Part shown: piece after piece, positions 6,761-15,290 of the stretch
Layout of the letters: each line of letters starts with the position of its first letter
Position numbering within the stretch: position 1 is the stretch's first letter
NCBI RefSeq assembly: GCF_030382115.1
Contig: NZ_JAUDRJ010000003.1
Location: 2,839,062-2,861,176, forward strand
From: Nostoc sp. GT001
GTDB taxonomy: Bacteria > Cyanobacteriota > Cyanobacteriia > Cyanobacteriales > Nostocaceae
Length of the DNA stretch: 22,115 bases
Direction of reading: 5' to 3'
Notes under the pieces: generated by a model
The model's input: the letters and a program-made list of their open reading frames with translations, nothing else
What the model was told of the DNA's origin: nothing
The model's database searches: none
Position numbers and translations under genes: made by a program

Positions 6761-6766
6761 AGGTGA
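6761..6766 (+). promoter_or_regulatory. Ribosome binding site that decides the start of the VOC gene
   Basis: AGGTGA lies five bases before the ATG at 6772. This favours the ATG over an in-frame GTG at 6763, which falls inside the ribosome site. Confidence 0.6.
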
Positions 6767-6771
6767 GCATT

Positions 6772-7446
6772 ATGAACAATAACCTTCCAGTAGATCCTAG
6801 AAAAGGTTTTAACTTAGCTGGAACTTCAATGAATAAGGAGTCGCCTTTTGTAGAAAATGATGGATTGCTATTGTATCAAGATGGGTGCAAGACTCCAGAG
6901 TTTCTAAACTCATCTTTTTGCATACATCTATTTGGTGAACAAGTTATCGTAGATCACTATGTACTGTTGTTTCCTGATTCAGAAACTCTTACAGACTATG
7001 GTAAAACTCTCATAAACTATGATGCCAAAATCACCGAGGGGCCAGGAAAATGGCCTGATGATTTTTGTCTTGAGCAAAACCTATTGCCCGAAGATGCAAG
7101 TATGTACTTTCTCTCAGCCTTAATGCCGTCAGGCATGATTTTGGTACTCCTTGCACCTAACGCGCCAGATGAACAGATTGCTAGCTTATTCCAGGAGCAA
7201 GGTTTTAATACTGTCCATCACGTTGCCATTCTTGTTGATGATATCTATACAGCAGCAGAAGTATGGCAGAAGAAAGGCTTTATTCCTCTGTCTCGAACTC
7301 CTCAAGAAGATGATTCCTTGTGCCAATGGTTTTTCCGTAACTGGGCAGGGCAAATCATAGAGCTAATCTGTCGGCGATGTATGGGTAAAGAGACTTTTTC
7401 CTGTGAGAATATTGCTGGTTTACGCCTTTCAGAATTGGCAGCCTAA
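6772..7446 (+). CDS. VOC-superfamily (glyoxalase/dioxygenase-fold) protein, function unknown
   Basis: The protein is 224 residues from the ATG. The second half shows a VOC module: 'TVHHVAILVDDIYTAAEVWQKKGF' (about residues 147-170), then 'WFFRNWAGQIIELICRR', giving metal-ligand-like residues H149/H150 and E197. The first half ('FCIHLFGEQVIVDHYVLLFP', ending in 'SGMILVLLAP') fits a more diverged module, as expected for the paired VOC architecture. VOC members include glyoxalases, extradiol dioxygenases and antibiotic-binding proteins. The substrate cannot be told, and metal binding by the first half is uncertain. The gene stands alone behind its own promoter region and converges on recN. Confidence 0.6.
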   Translation: MNNNLPVDPRKGFNLAGTSMNKESPFVENDGLLLYQDGCKTPEFLNSSFCIHLFGEQVIVDHYVLLFPDSETLTDYGKTLINYDAKITEGPGKWPDDFCLEQNLLPEDASMYFLSALMPSGMILVLLAPNAPDEQIASLFQEQGFNTVHHVAILVDDIYTAAEVWQKKGFIPLSRTPQEDDSLCQWFFRNWAGQIIELICRRCMGKETFSCENIAGLRLSELAA

Positions 7447-7452
7447 ATTTAT

Positions 7453-7491
7453 AATTCGTAATTCGTAATTCGTAATTCGTAATTCGTAATT
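7453..7491. repeat. Heptamer tandem repeat (AATTCGT x5 plus AATT), STRR type
   Basis: There are five exact head-to-tail copies of AATTCGT and a partial sixth. Such short tandemly repeated heptamers are characteristic of heterocystous cyanobacterial intergenic DNA. The array fills nearly the whole 51-bp gap between the convergent VOC and recN genes, so it may lie in both transcripts' ends. Confidence 0.95.
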
Positions 7492-7497
7492 ATTTGG

Positions 7498-9246
7498 TTA
7501 AGTATGCTTTCCGCGACGGTGGTTAGCAGCTTGTAGTAATAGAGACTCTGCAAAAGCGATCGCATCAGTTGCAGATTTACCACCAGCCAACTGCGCTAGT
7601 TCTTCCCGACGGGTGTTTAAATTATCCAAGGTAGTAACTCTAACAACGGTACGCTGTTCGGCATTATCATTGTTGGCTTTTTTACCTTTGCCTTGATTGA
7701 TAGTTTGCTTATCTACACGAAAATGCCGATCGGCCATTGCCGCAACTAAAGGTTGATGCGTAACACATAAGACTTGGTTACGTTGACTTAGCTGGTATAA
7801 TTTTTCTGCGATCGCTTGGGCTACCCTTCCCGAAACCCCAACATCAATTTCATCAAACACCATTGTTCCAGCTACGTCAACCTGGGAAAAACAAGCTTTT
7901 AAAGCCAGTAAAAAGCGGCTCATTTCCCCGCCAGAGGCAACTTCTGTTAACGGTTGTAGTGGTTCTCCAGGGTTGGAGCTAAATGTAAAGGTAATTTTAT
8001 CTGCTCCCATCGCAGTTGGGAAAGCTGGTAATATTTCAACCATAAACTTCACCTTTTCCATCGCTAGGGGCTTGAGTTCAGCCATCAAACGTGATTCTAA
8101 ATTAGCCGCCGCCTTACTCCGCAATTGAGTTAACTGATTACTTGCTTGGGTAAGTTTCTCAAAACACGCCTTTTCTTGCTGTTCCAGACTTTCGATAGAT
8201 TGTTCGCTGTCGTTAAGTTGGGCTAATTCTGCTTGGATACGTTGGTAGTAAGCGATCGCTTCTGTAAGTGTCGGTCCATACTTGCGGCAAATTTGCTTTA
8301 ACTCCTGAATTCGTTCTTCCACCTCTTCCAACCGCTGCGGATCTGCTTCCAAACCGTCCCCATAAGCATTAATTTGCCTTCCAACTTCCATTACCGCAGC
8401 TTGTGCGTCCCGTACCAATTCCAACAGATATTGTAGTTGGGTATCGTATTCCACCATGTTATTTAGTGTCGCCTCACTATCTCCCAATAAATCTGCTGCG
8501 GCAGGGGTTTCATGATCGTTTTGATACAAAGCCTGATAAACCTTGTAACTCATTTGTTGTAAATCAACAACATGATTCAGGCGTTCCCGTTCTTGTCCCA
8601 ACTGTTCCAATTCATTAGGTTCGCCCAGATTCGCTGCTCCCAATTCCTGCACTTGATAAGTAAGCAAGTCGAGTTGTTGCAATCGTTCCCGTTCCGATGT
8701 CCGGCGTTTTTCTAGTGCTAAATGCGCCTGTTGATAAGCGCTGAAATTCGTGGCGACTTTATGGCGCTGCTGCATTAGGGAGTCGCCCCCATACAAATCT
8801 AACCAGTCGCGGACTTGGGCAGATTGTCCCACTTGCACCGTTTGACCTTGGGCGGTAATTTCCACCAAGCGATCGCGCATTCCTCCCATGATCTGCCGAT
8901 TTACTAACACACCATTTACCCGCGATCGACTACGGACATTACTTGCAGTGGCTGTAATTTCTCGGCTAATGACTACAGAATTTTCATCAAGTAAATCTAT
9001 TTCTTGTTCAGTCAACCAAGCCGCTAGGGGTGCGTTTGATGTGAAAGTAGCTTCAACCATCGCCCGACTAGTCCCCGTGCGAATAACTCTACTAGAGACT
9101 TTACCGCCCAAAGCGGCATCAATTGCATCCAAGATAATAGATTTTCCAGCGTCGGTTTCACCTGTCAACACATTTAGTCCCGCGCCAAATTCTAATTCCA
9201 GTTGGTCAATTAGGGCAAAGTTTTCAATTCGCAGGCAAAGCAACAT
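7498..9246 (-). CDS. recN: DNA repair protein RecN (SMC-like ATPase)
   Basis: This 582-residue SMC-family ATPase acts in double-strand break repair with RecA. The N-terminal 'MLLCLRIENFALIDQLELEF' is the standard RecN start, and Walker A follows as GETDAGKS, where most RecN proteins have GETGAGKS. The middle is coiled-coil, rich in E, Q and L. The C-terminal ABC half has the signature 'VASGGEMSRFLLALKACF', Walker B 'TMVFDEIDVGVSG' and 'QVLCVTHQP'. An in-frame upstream start (TTG-like, at 9327) would add 27 residues unrelated to the family. The ATG at 9244-9246, with GGAGA about ten bases upstream, is therefore preferred. It is divergent from the AarF-like gene and ends next to the heptamer array. 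Confidence 0.95.
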   Translation of the reverse strand: MLLCLRIENFALIDQLELEFGAGLNVLTGETDAGKSIILDAIDAALGGKVSSRVIRTGTSRAMVEATFTSNAPLAAWLTEQEIDLLDENSVVISREITATASNVRSRSRVNGVLVNRQIMGGMRDRLVEITAQGQTVQVGQSAQVRDWLDLYGGDSLMQQRHKVATNFSAYQQAHLALEKRRTSERERLQQLDLLTYQVQELGAANLGEPNELEQLGQERERLNHVVDLQQMSYKVYQALYQNDHETPAAADLLGDSEATLNNMVEYDTQLQYLLELVRDAQAAVMEVGRQINAYGDGLEADPQRLEEVEERIQELKQICRKYGPTLTEAIAYYQRIQAELAQLNDSEQSIESLEQQEKACFEKLTQASNQLTQLRSKAAANLESRLMAELKPLAMEKVKFMVEILPAFPTAMGADKITFTFSSNPGEPLQPLTEVASGGEMSRFLLALKACFSQVDVAGTMVFDEIDVGVSGRVAQAIAEKLYQLSQRNQVLCVTHQPLVAAMADRHFRVDKQTINQGKGKKANNDNAEQRTVVRVTTLDNLNTRREELAQLAGGKSATDAIAFAESLLLQAANHRRGKHT

Positions 9247-9432
9247 CAAGCCAAATTCTCCATGAGGGCAGATGCCAGATACTTCTAACTTACAAGACAA
9301 TAAGTATGATCTTTCAGCAACTAGCAATACCTACTACTATTGAACTAGTATGCCCGTTTAAGTGTAGCAGACCTATTAGTACTAGGGAGTAAGGAAAGCA
9401 GAGGGAGATGAGGAAAAAATACCCAATGCCCC

Positions 9433-9446
9433 ATTCCCAATTCCCA
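9433..9446. repeat. Short ATTCCCA heptamer pair
   Basis: There are two exact copies of ATTCCCA, preceded by a related CCCCA. It looks like a small STRR remnant in the 258-bp spacer between recN and the AarF-like gene. The rest of that spacer is purine-rich and shows no gene. Confidence 0.6.
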
Positions 9447-9504
9447 ATTTCTAAACATATTGTTACAATACTTAATGTGATCGTTCTGACTGGTGGCCTT
9501 CTTC

Positions 9505-11487
9505 ATGATTGTTAAGACACTTCCCCCTAGTTCCCGACCGATTCAGGAGGAAAGTCGCAACGGCACAAATCGCCGAAGCGACGAACTCAATGTTATTGAT
9601 GTAGTACCCGAAGATGGTTTAGTTGTACGCTCGCCAAGACTCTTAGCAGCCCAAAAGGTGAGAATAGCAGCCCAATCTGAGACGCTTTATGATCCTGTGG
9701 GCATAGCAGCCCATTACCAAAATAGAAAAGTGCAAGTTTTGCGGCGGATTTTTGCCGTGTTGGGGCCGACTCTATCCTTTGTTTTTGGATTGTGGTCGGA
9801 TAGTAAACGAGGAATTGTCGTCAAAAATGACCGCCGCCGAGCCACTCAGCTACGAGTATTGCTAACCCAATTAGGGCCTGCTTACATCAAAATTGGCCAA
9901 GCTTTGTCCACCAGACCGGATCTAGTTCCTCCCGTATATTTAGAAGAATTAACTAAACTACAAGACCAATTACCGCCTTTCCCCAACGAAATTGCTTACC
10001 AGTTTATCAAAGAAGAATTAGGCGCACCTCCAGAAGAGGTTTACGCAGAACTGTCGGCCCAGCCAATTGCTGCGGCTTCATTGGGGCAAGTATATAAAGG
10101 TAAGCTAAAAACTGGTGAAGAAGTCGCTGTTAAAGTTCAACGCCCCGACTTAAGAGAGGGAATCACCATTGACTTGTATATCTTGCGTAACCTCGCCGCT
10201 TGGGTGCAGAAAAAGGTTAAAAAGGTAAGAAGTGACTTAGTTGGGATTCTCGATGAATTAGGCGATCGCATCTTTGAAGAGATGGACTACATCCATGAGG
10301 GTGAAAATGCCGAACGATTTTTTGAGTTATACGGTCACATAAAAGACATATACGTACCGAAAATTTACTGGGAATATACCAATCGTCGCGTCTTGACGAT
10401 GGAGTGGATTAACGGCACCAAATTAACCCAGACAGAAGAAATTAGCGCCCAAGGAATAGATGCTCGTTATCTAATTGAAGTGGGTGTGCAGTGTTCCCTG
10501 CGCCAACTGCTAGAACATGGATTTTTCCATGCAGATCCGCACCCTGGAAATTTGTTAGCGACAACCGATGGCAAATTAGCTTATCTTGACTTTGGGATGA
10601 TGAGCGAGATTAAACCACCACAGCGTTATGGTTTAATTGAAGCGATCGTCCACGTCGTCAACCGCGACTTTGAAGGATTAGCAAAAGATTACGTTAAATT
10701 AGATTTCTTATCACCAGAAACCGATTTAACACCAATTATTCCAGCTTTTGCGAGAGTCTTTGCTGATGCCGAAGGAGCCAGTGTTGCCGATCTTAATATT
10801 AAAAGTATCACCGATGAACTATCGGCTTTGATGTATGAATATCCTTTCCGCGTACCGCCCTACTACGCCTTAATTATTCGCTCCCTGGTGACGCTTGAAG
10901 GTATTGCAATATATATAGATCCCAACTTTAAAGTCCTCAGCGAAGCTTATCCCTACGTTTCCAAACGTCTGTTAACAGATCCAGCACCGCAATTAAGAGC
11001 ATCATTGCAAGATTTGTTATTTAAAGATGGCAGATTTCGCTGGAATCGCTTAGAAAACTTATTAAAAAATGCGCGTAATAGTCAAGACTACGACTTTAAT
11101 TTAGTGCTAAATCAGGGGATAGAATTTCTGTCATCTGAACGCGGTGCTTTTATTCGTGACAAACTAGTAGATGAATCTGTTAACGGACTTGATGCTTTAG
11201 GTAAAAATGTTTTGCATAACTTTACCTCCTTGTTGCGAGAACGCGTAGGATTGACAGCAGTGAATAAAACTCCAGCGGCCACAGTTGAACAACAACAAAC
11301 CTTAGAGCATATCAAACGTATATTAGGTATTCTCCGAGAAACAAGAGGCTTTGACCCAGTGCAAATTACATCCCAAATTGCCCAGTTATTGGTAAATTCA
11401 GATGTACAACGTTTAGGTCAACAAATAGCCAACCGCTTCACGCAGAAAGCTGTAGCCAGGTTAATTCGGCAATTATTGGCATCTTAG
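9505..11487 (+). CDS. ABC1/UbiB (AarF) family protein kinase-like protein
   Basis: The protein is 660 residues from the ATG at 9505. A GTG at 9493 would add four. Hallmarks of the atypical ABC1/ADCK/UbiB kinases are all present (numbering from the GTG): the KxGQ motif K133-I-G-Q136 in 'YIKIGQALSTRPDLVPP', the alanine-rich loop AAASLGQV at 193-200, the ATP lysine K214 in 'VAVKVQRP', the catalytic segment HADPHPGN at 346-353 and DFG at 366-368. The family supports isoprenoid quinone metabolism; cyanobacteria and chloroplasts carry several such proteins linked to plastoquinone, tocopherol and stress. Which one this is cannot be told. The last ~200 residues form a helical extension as in plastid ABC1K proteins. 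It probably has its own promoter, divergent from recN. Confidence 0.92.
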   Translation: MIVKTLPPSSRPIQEESRNGTNRRSDELNVIDVVPEDGLVVRSPRLLAAQKVRIAAQSETLYDPVGIAAHYQNRKVQVLRRIFAVLGPTLSFVFGLWSDSKRGIVVKNDRRRATQLRVLLTQLGPAYIKIGQALSTRPDLVPPVYLEELTKLQDQLPPFPNEIAYQFIKEELGAPPEEVYAELSAQPIAAASLGQVYKGKLKTGEEVAVKVQRPDLREGITIDLYILRNLAAWVQKKVKKVRSDLVGILDELGDRIFEEMDYIHEGENAERFFELYGHIKDIYVPKIYWEYTNRRVLTMEWINGTKLTQTEEISAQGIDARYLIEVGVQCSLRQLLEHGFFHADPHPGNLLATTDGKLAYLDFGMMSEIKPPQRYGLIEAIVHVVNRDFEGLAKDYVKLDFLSPETDLTPIIPAFARVFADAEGASVADLNIKSITDELSALMYEYPFRVPPYYALIIRSLVTLEGIAIYIDPNFKVLSEAYPYVSKRLLTDPAPQLRASLQDLLFKDGRFRWNRLENLLKNARNSQDYDFNLVLNQGIEFLSSERGAFIRDKLVDESVNGLDALGKNVLHNFTSLLRERVGLTAVNKTPAATVEQQQTLEHIKRILGILRETRGFDPVQITSQIAQLLVNSDVQRLGQQIANRFTQKAVARLIRQLLAS

Positions 11488-11493
11488 TAAAAG

Positions 11494-11524
11494 TTATGAG
11501 TTAAAAACTTTATTTAACTCATAA
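11494..11524. terminator. Hairpin between convergent aarF-like and cysC genes
   Basis: TTATGAGTTAAA (11494-11505) pairs with TTTAACTCATAA (11513-11524), a perfect 12-bp stem with a 7-base loop. It starts seven bases after the AarF-like stop codon and overlaps the cysC stop codon (11519-11521), so it could serve both strands. It is AT-rich and lacks a clean U-tract, so its strength is doubtful. Confidence 0.5.
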
Positions 11525-12073
11525 ATCATTCATTTTAGCAACTATATAACCCAACTCTTCTAGCTTTTCTAAGACCTTAGTTGCACTTTGAGCAACGCTT
11601 TCCTGGTTAGTTTTGCATTCGACTTCAGGACAGAGTGGTATTTCATAAGGATCATCAATACCAGTGAAGTACTTAATTTCCCCTGCTCTTGCTTTTTTAT
11701 ATAACCCTTTTACGTCTCGTTGTTCACAAACTTCTAATGATGCGTTGACGTAAACTTCAATGAAAAATCGAATACTTTGGCGCACTTCTTCTCGAATTTC
11801 GCGGTATGGTGAAATTGCTGAAACCAATACAATTACATTATTTCTGGCAAGAAGGTTAGCTACAAAGCCAATGCGCCGAATATTCTCCTCTCGATCCTTT
11901 TTGCTGAAACCCAATCCTTTACATAGGTTTTGACGTACTGCATCACCATCCAGAACTTCAACTCTGTATCCCTGTACCCGCAGTTCCTTCTCCACGAATT
12001 GACAGATAGTAGTTTTACCTGCACCACTCAGACCAGTGAACCATACTGCCACACCACACTCTTGTTGTCTCAT
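11519..12073 (-). CDS. cysC: Adenylyl-sulfate (APS) kinase
   Basis: This enzyme phosphorylates APS to PAPS in sulfate assimilation. The protein is 184 residues from the ATG at 12071-12073, which gives the usual 'MRQQ..G..VWFTGLSGAGKTT' start; a GTG at 12103 would add ten. It shows the P-loop GLSGAGKTT (14-22), DGD (42-44), 'ENIRRIGFVANLLARNNVIVLVSAISPYR' with the ISP serine (88), and 'RDVKGLYKKARAGEIKYFTGIDDPYE', the APS-binding and lid region. The sequence matches CysC throughout, with some substitutions that make it look like a diverged copy. No other sulfate-assimilation genes are in the window. A 14-bp palindrome (AAAAAAGCTTTTTT, 12107-12120) lies just upstream. Confidence 0.93.
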   Translation of the reverse strand: MRQQECGVAVWFTGLSGAGKTTICQFVEKELRVQGYRVEVLDGDAVRQNLCKGLGFSKKDREENIRRIGFVANLLARNNVIVLVSAISPYREIREEVRQSIRFFIEVYVNASLEVCEQRDVKGLYKKARAGEIKYFTGIDDPYEIPLCPEVECKTNQESVAQSATKVLEKLEELGYIVAKMNDL

Positions 12074-12501
12074 CCTACTTTCGTCGTAAATTTTAAATGG
12101 CACACCAAAAAAGCTTTTTTAGGTAATTGTGGGTCAAATAGTAATTTTATTTTTATAATCCTTTTTTATCAGGAATTTCAGCAATTGCAAGGCATCCTAT
12201 GTCAAGCTTGCTACTTTTACCTCTACTGATTTCAAGTGAAAAATCGCATAATTATACGTATTTAGGCTAAATATTTAATACGAAGCATGGCGATGTAATA
12301 CGACAGGATACACCTACGCATTTTCTTTACCATAACAACGCAATTTGCGGTTATAGTAACAAAACTTGTCGATCGAGTTTTCAAATTATTAAAGTTTTAA
12401 CTAATTATTACATTCAGTATATATACAGTTTATTTTTAAATAGAATAGTCTTTATTATAACAATAGATTACCAAACAAGATTTACTGCTAAGACATTATA
12501 A

Positions 12502-12651
12502 AAAACTAAGTTCAAAATATTTGCAAAGTTAGATCCAGTGCAGCTTTATGGCGGCGCGACCTATTTTCTGGGGGCGATTCCTTTAAGTGCTGTTTCTGGT
12601 ACAGACTTGTTTATTGACAATAATGCCACGCTTAGTGGTCTGTGTGATTAA
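12502..12651 (+). pseudogene. Probable decayed ORF or gene fragment in the 888-bp gene-poor region
   Basis: This frame is open from after a TAA (12499-12501) to a TAA at 12649-12651. It encodes a protein-like stretch including 'LDPVQLYGGATYFLGAIPL' and 'GTDLFIDNNATLSGLCD'. The only possible starts are GTG at 12538 or an internal codon, giving 37 codons. The composition is that of a secreted or structural protein, but I recognise no family. The surrounding region (12104-12991) shows no intact gene: 12104-12500 is AT-rich, and 12652-12991 holds a palindrome and two repeat copies. Confidence 0.3.
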
Positions 12652-12661
12652 TTCTGAGAGT

Positions 12662-12713
12662 TTCGTAGTGAGCGATTTATCATTCAACTTCAAGGGTTTT
12701 AGCCCTGAATACA
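12662..12713. repeat. Diverged intergenic repeat, copy A
   Basis: This copy starts TTCGTAGTGAGCGATTTA and includes AAGGGTTTTAGCCCTGA. It aligns over about 52 bases with copy B, 216 bp downstream, at roughly 38 identical positions by hand. The central AGGG...CCCT can pair. Confidence 0.55.
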
Positions 12714-12784
12714 AACTTTCACAACTCATCAAAACCAATGACATCAATCACCAATACACTTTGGCATAAATTTGTTCACCTTTA

Positions 12785-12807
12785 ACAAGTTGCTCTGAGC
12801 AACTTGT
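12785..12807. promoter_or_regulatory. Perfect palindrome with 11-bp arms
   Basis: ACAAGTTGCTC (12785-12795) and GAGCAACTTGT (12797-12807) flank a single T. No U-tract follows on either strand, so an operator or a structured RNA element is as likely as a terminator. It lies about 185 bp upstream of the TIGR03032-like gene. Confidence 0.6.
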
Positions 12808-12877
12808 CTACTTAATTGAGGTGATAGCTGGATTTACGCCATGCTGTACTAGCGCTTTGTACCAGTAATTTTCAGGG

Positions 12878-12930
12878 TTCGTAGTTGGTGATTTACCGCT
12901 CTATTTTAAGGGCTAGAGCCACTGAGTATA
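12878..12930. repeat. Diverged intergenic repeat, copy B
   Basis: This copy starts TTCGTAGTTGGTGATTTA and includes AAGGGCTAGAGCCACTGA, and it pairs with copy A at 12662-12713. GGCT-AG-AGCC forms a short stem in the same place as in copy A. The type resembles intergenic repeats abundant in Nostoc. Confidence 0.55.
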
Positions 12931-12991
12931 TTTTGTATTTAACTAAGTCTAAAGTTCCTCAACAAAATTTGAAATTTAATTCAACTGATTT

Positions 12992-14095
12992 ATGTTGTCC
13001 ACTTTTCCCAATACTGCCCCAGAAGAGAATAACTTAATTCAATGTGATGCCGATCAGGGATTTATCTCCTGGCTGAGTCAAGCCGGAGGCTCAGTTGTCA
13101 TCACCACCTACCAAGCCGGAAAACTAGCACTAGTAGGCTGGAATGGGAAACAGATAACCATGCTGTTACGCCAATTTTCCAAACCAATGGGATTGGCAGT
13201 GAATGGTTCACGATTGGCACTGGCTACCCATCATGAAGTCTGTTTATTAGCCAATGCCCCCGACTTAGCTTATGAGTTTTTAGAAGACCAGCCCGGACGC
13301 TACGATGCCCTCTACTTGCCACGGATGACATATTTTACAGGCGACCTGAACATTCACGACCTGGAATTTGGCAGAGAAGGGCTGTGGATTGTCAACACCC
13401 GCTTTTCGTGTCTTTCTACGTTGAGTCCAGACTTTAGCTTTGTACCGCGCTGGCATCCGAAATTTATTTCTGAAGTAGTGCCAGAAGACCGATGTCACCT
13501 GAATGGATTAGCGATGGTGGATGGCAAACCCAAGTATGTGACTGCCCTCGGTGCGACAGATACCGTCGGGGGATGGCGTCCGGGTAAAGCCAACGGTGGA
13601 GTTGTAGTGGAAGTAGAGAGCAATGAAATAGTTGTAGATGGATTATCAATGCCCCATTCCCCAATTTGGCATGACGGGTTTTTGTGGTTACTCAACTCTG
13701 GTGCCGGGGAAATATGGCGCATTCATCCAGAATCAGGAGACCAACAAGTAGTCTGTGTACTCCCTGGATTTCTGCGGGGGTTGTGCTGTGTAGGGTATTA
13801 CGCCCTAGTGGGACTATGCCAGATTCGGGAACGGCATATTTTCGGAGGGTTGCCCATAACTCAACGATTTGAGAAGTTGCTCTGTGGTGTGGCAGTTGTG
13901 GATTTGCGAAATGGGCAACAGGTGGGGATGCTGAAGTTCACCACAGGCTGTCAAGAACTTTATGATGTACAGTTTCTTGCTGGTGTACAGCGTCCGATGG
14001 TTTTGAATCAAGAACGAAAAGAAATCCGCCAAGCATTTACTGCACCAGAGTTGAACTACTGGCTGCGACCGAGTGCAGTTATTCCTAATAACTAA
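12992..14095 (+). CDS. TIGR03032 / DUF4915-like protein, probable beta-propeller, function unknown
   Basis: This 367-residue protein resembles the TIGR03032 family. Recognisable stretches are 'SWLSQAGGSVVITTYQAGKLALVGWNG' (about 28-52), 'FSKPMGLAV', 'YFTGDLNIHDLEFG', 'LWIVNTRFSCLSTL', 'RCHLNGLAMVDGKPKYVTALG', 'MPHSPIWHDGFLWLLNSGAGEI' and a C-terminal 'ELYDVQFLAGVQRP'. Repeated strand-turn units with N-x-G/H-D patterns suggest a propeller-like fold. The biochemical role is unknown. No signal peptide or membrane segment is visible. It starts with ATG at 12992 without a Shine-Dalgarno sequence and lies 64 bp before the large RTX gene in the same direction, so they may be co-transcribed. Confidence 0.75.
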   Translation: MLSTFPNTAPEENNLIQCDADQGFISWLSQAGGSVVITTYQAGKLALVGWNGKQITMLLRQFSKPMGLAVNGSRLALATHHEVCLLANAPDLAYEFLEDQPGRYDALYLPRMTYFTGDLNIHDLEFGREGLWIVNTRFSCLSTLSPDFSFVPRWHPKFISEVVPEDRCHLNGLAMVDGKPKYVTALGATDTVGGWRPGKANGGVVVEVESNEIVVDGLSMPHSPIWHDGFLWLLNSGAGEIWRIHPESGDQQVVCVLPGFLRGLCCVGYYALVGLCQIRERHIFGGLPITQRFEKLLCGVAVVDLRNGQQVGMLKFTTGCQELYDVQFLAGVQRPMVLNQERKEIRQAFTAPELNYWLRPSAVIPNN

Positions 14096-14147
14096 GGAAT
14101 CTGTCTAATTAGACCGTAATTGTTGAAATAAAAATTTTAGTTTTTTC

Positions 14148-14152
14148 AGAGG
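14148..14152 (+). promoter_or_regulatory. Ribosome binding site of the RTX gene
   Basis: AGAGG lies seven bases before the ATG at 14160-14162 and supports that start. Confidence 0.55.
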
Positions 14153-14159
14153 TTTTTTC

Positions 14160-15290
14160 ATGACTGAATTCCAAGTCAATACCACCACCATTGGCAATCA
14201 ATCTAACTCCACTGTAGCTATAGATGCAGCAGGTAACTTTATTATTTGCTGGCAAAGTGATGGTCAAGACGGAACTAAGATATATGCCCAACGCTATAAC
14301 ACTGACGGGACATCTCAAGGGGACGAATTTCAAGTTAATACTGGCACTACTGGCAATCAATATAATCCCGTAATAGCGATAGATACAGATGGGGATTTTG
14401 TTATTTCCTGGCAAAGTGATAGTCAAGACGGGACTGATATGTATGCTCGACGATACGACAGTTCTGGGGTGGCTCAAGGAGGCGAATTTAAGGTTAATAC
14501 GTACACCACTGGCAATCCATATAGTCCCACAGCAGTAGCGATGGATTCAAGTGGGGACTTTGTTATCTCTTGGATTAGTTTAGAGGAAGGGTTTAGCTAT
14601 GAGATATATGCTCAACGCTACAACAGTGCTGGGGTGGCTCAAGGGAATGAATTTAAGGTTAATACCTATACCACTAGCGATCAATATAACTCTACAGTCG
14701 CAATGGATGCAGATGGGGACTTTGTCATTTCCTGGCAAAGTTTTGGTCAGGACGGGTCTACTAATGGGATATATGCTCAACGCTACAACAATCTTGGGGT
14801 GGCTCAAGGGGGTGAATTTAAGGTTAATACCTACACCAGCAACAACCAAGCTAACCCCACGGTCGCAATGGATGCAGATGGGAACTTTGTGATTTCCTGG
14901 CAAAGCGATGGTCAAGATGGTTCTATCAATGGGATATATGCCCAACGCTACAACAATCTTGGGGTGGCTCAAGGAGGCGAATTTAAGGTTAATACCTACA
15001 CCACCAGCGACCAAGCTAATCCCACAGTAGCGATGGATGCAGATGGGAGCTTTGTGATTTCCTGGCAAAGCTTTGGTCAAGATGGTTCTATCAATGGGAT
15101 ATATGCCCAACGCTACAACAATCTTGGGGTGGCTCAAGGGGGCGAATTTAAGGTTAATACCTACACCACCAGCGACCAAACTAACCCCATAGTTGCGATG
15201 AATGCAGGGGGTGACTTTGTCGTTTCTTGGCAAAGCGATGGTCAGGACGGGTCTGGTAATGGGATATATGCCCAACTAAACATTAACAAT
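14160..15290 (+). repeat. Seven tandem coding repeats of about 159-165 bp
   Basis: Units begin at residues 1, 56, 109, 164, 219, 274 and 329. Units 4-6 are all exactly 55 residues and nearly identical in DNA, for example around GGGATATATGC and CTTGGGGTGGCTCAAGG. This indicates recent duplication or gene conversion. Confidence 0.9.

Noticed and set aside
7453..7491. Possible CRISPR array
   Set aside because: The unit is seven bases with no spacers; it is a simple heptamer tandem repeat.
9247..9327. 27-residue N-terminal extension of RecN
   Set aside because: It lies before the standard RecN N-terminus, lacks family similarity, and the internal ATG has a better ribosome site.
12104..12500. 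tRNA, small RNA or riboswitch in the AT-rich region upstream of cysC
   Set aside because: I found no cloverleaf, conserved riboswitch core or clear promoter-terminator pair; only a 14-bp A/T palindrome at 12107-12120.
12587..12769. 60-codon plus-strand frame
   Set aside because: It overlaps the decayed frame and repeat copy A, has no ribosome site, and its product has no recognisable pattern.
14160..15290. Possible CRISPR or mobile-element repeats
   Set aside because: The repeats are in frame, 53-55 codons long and part of one continuous protein.
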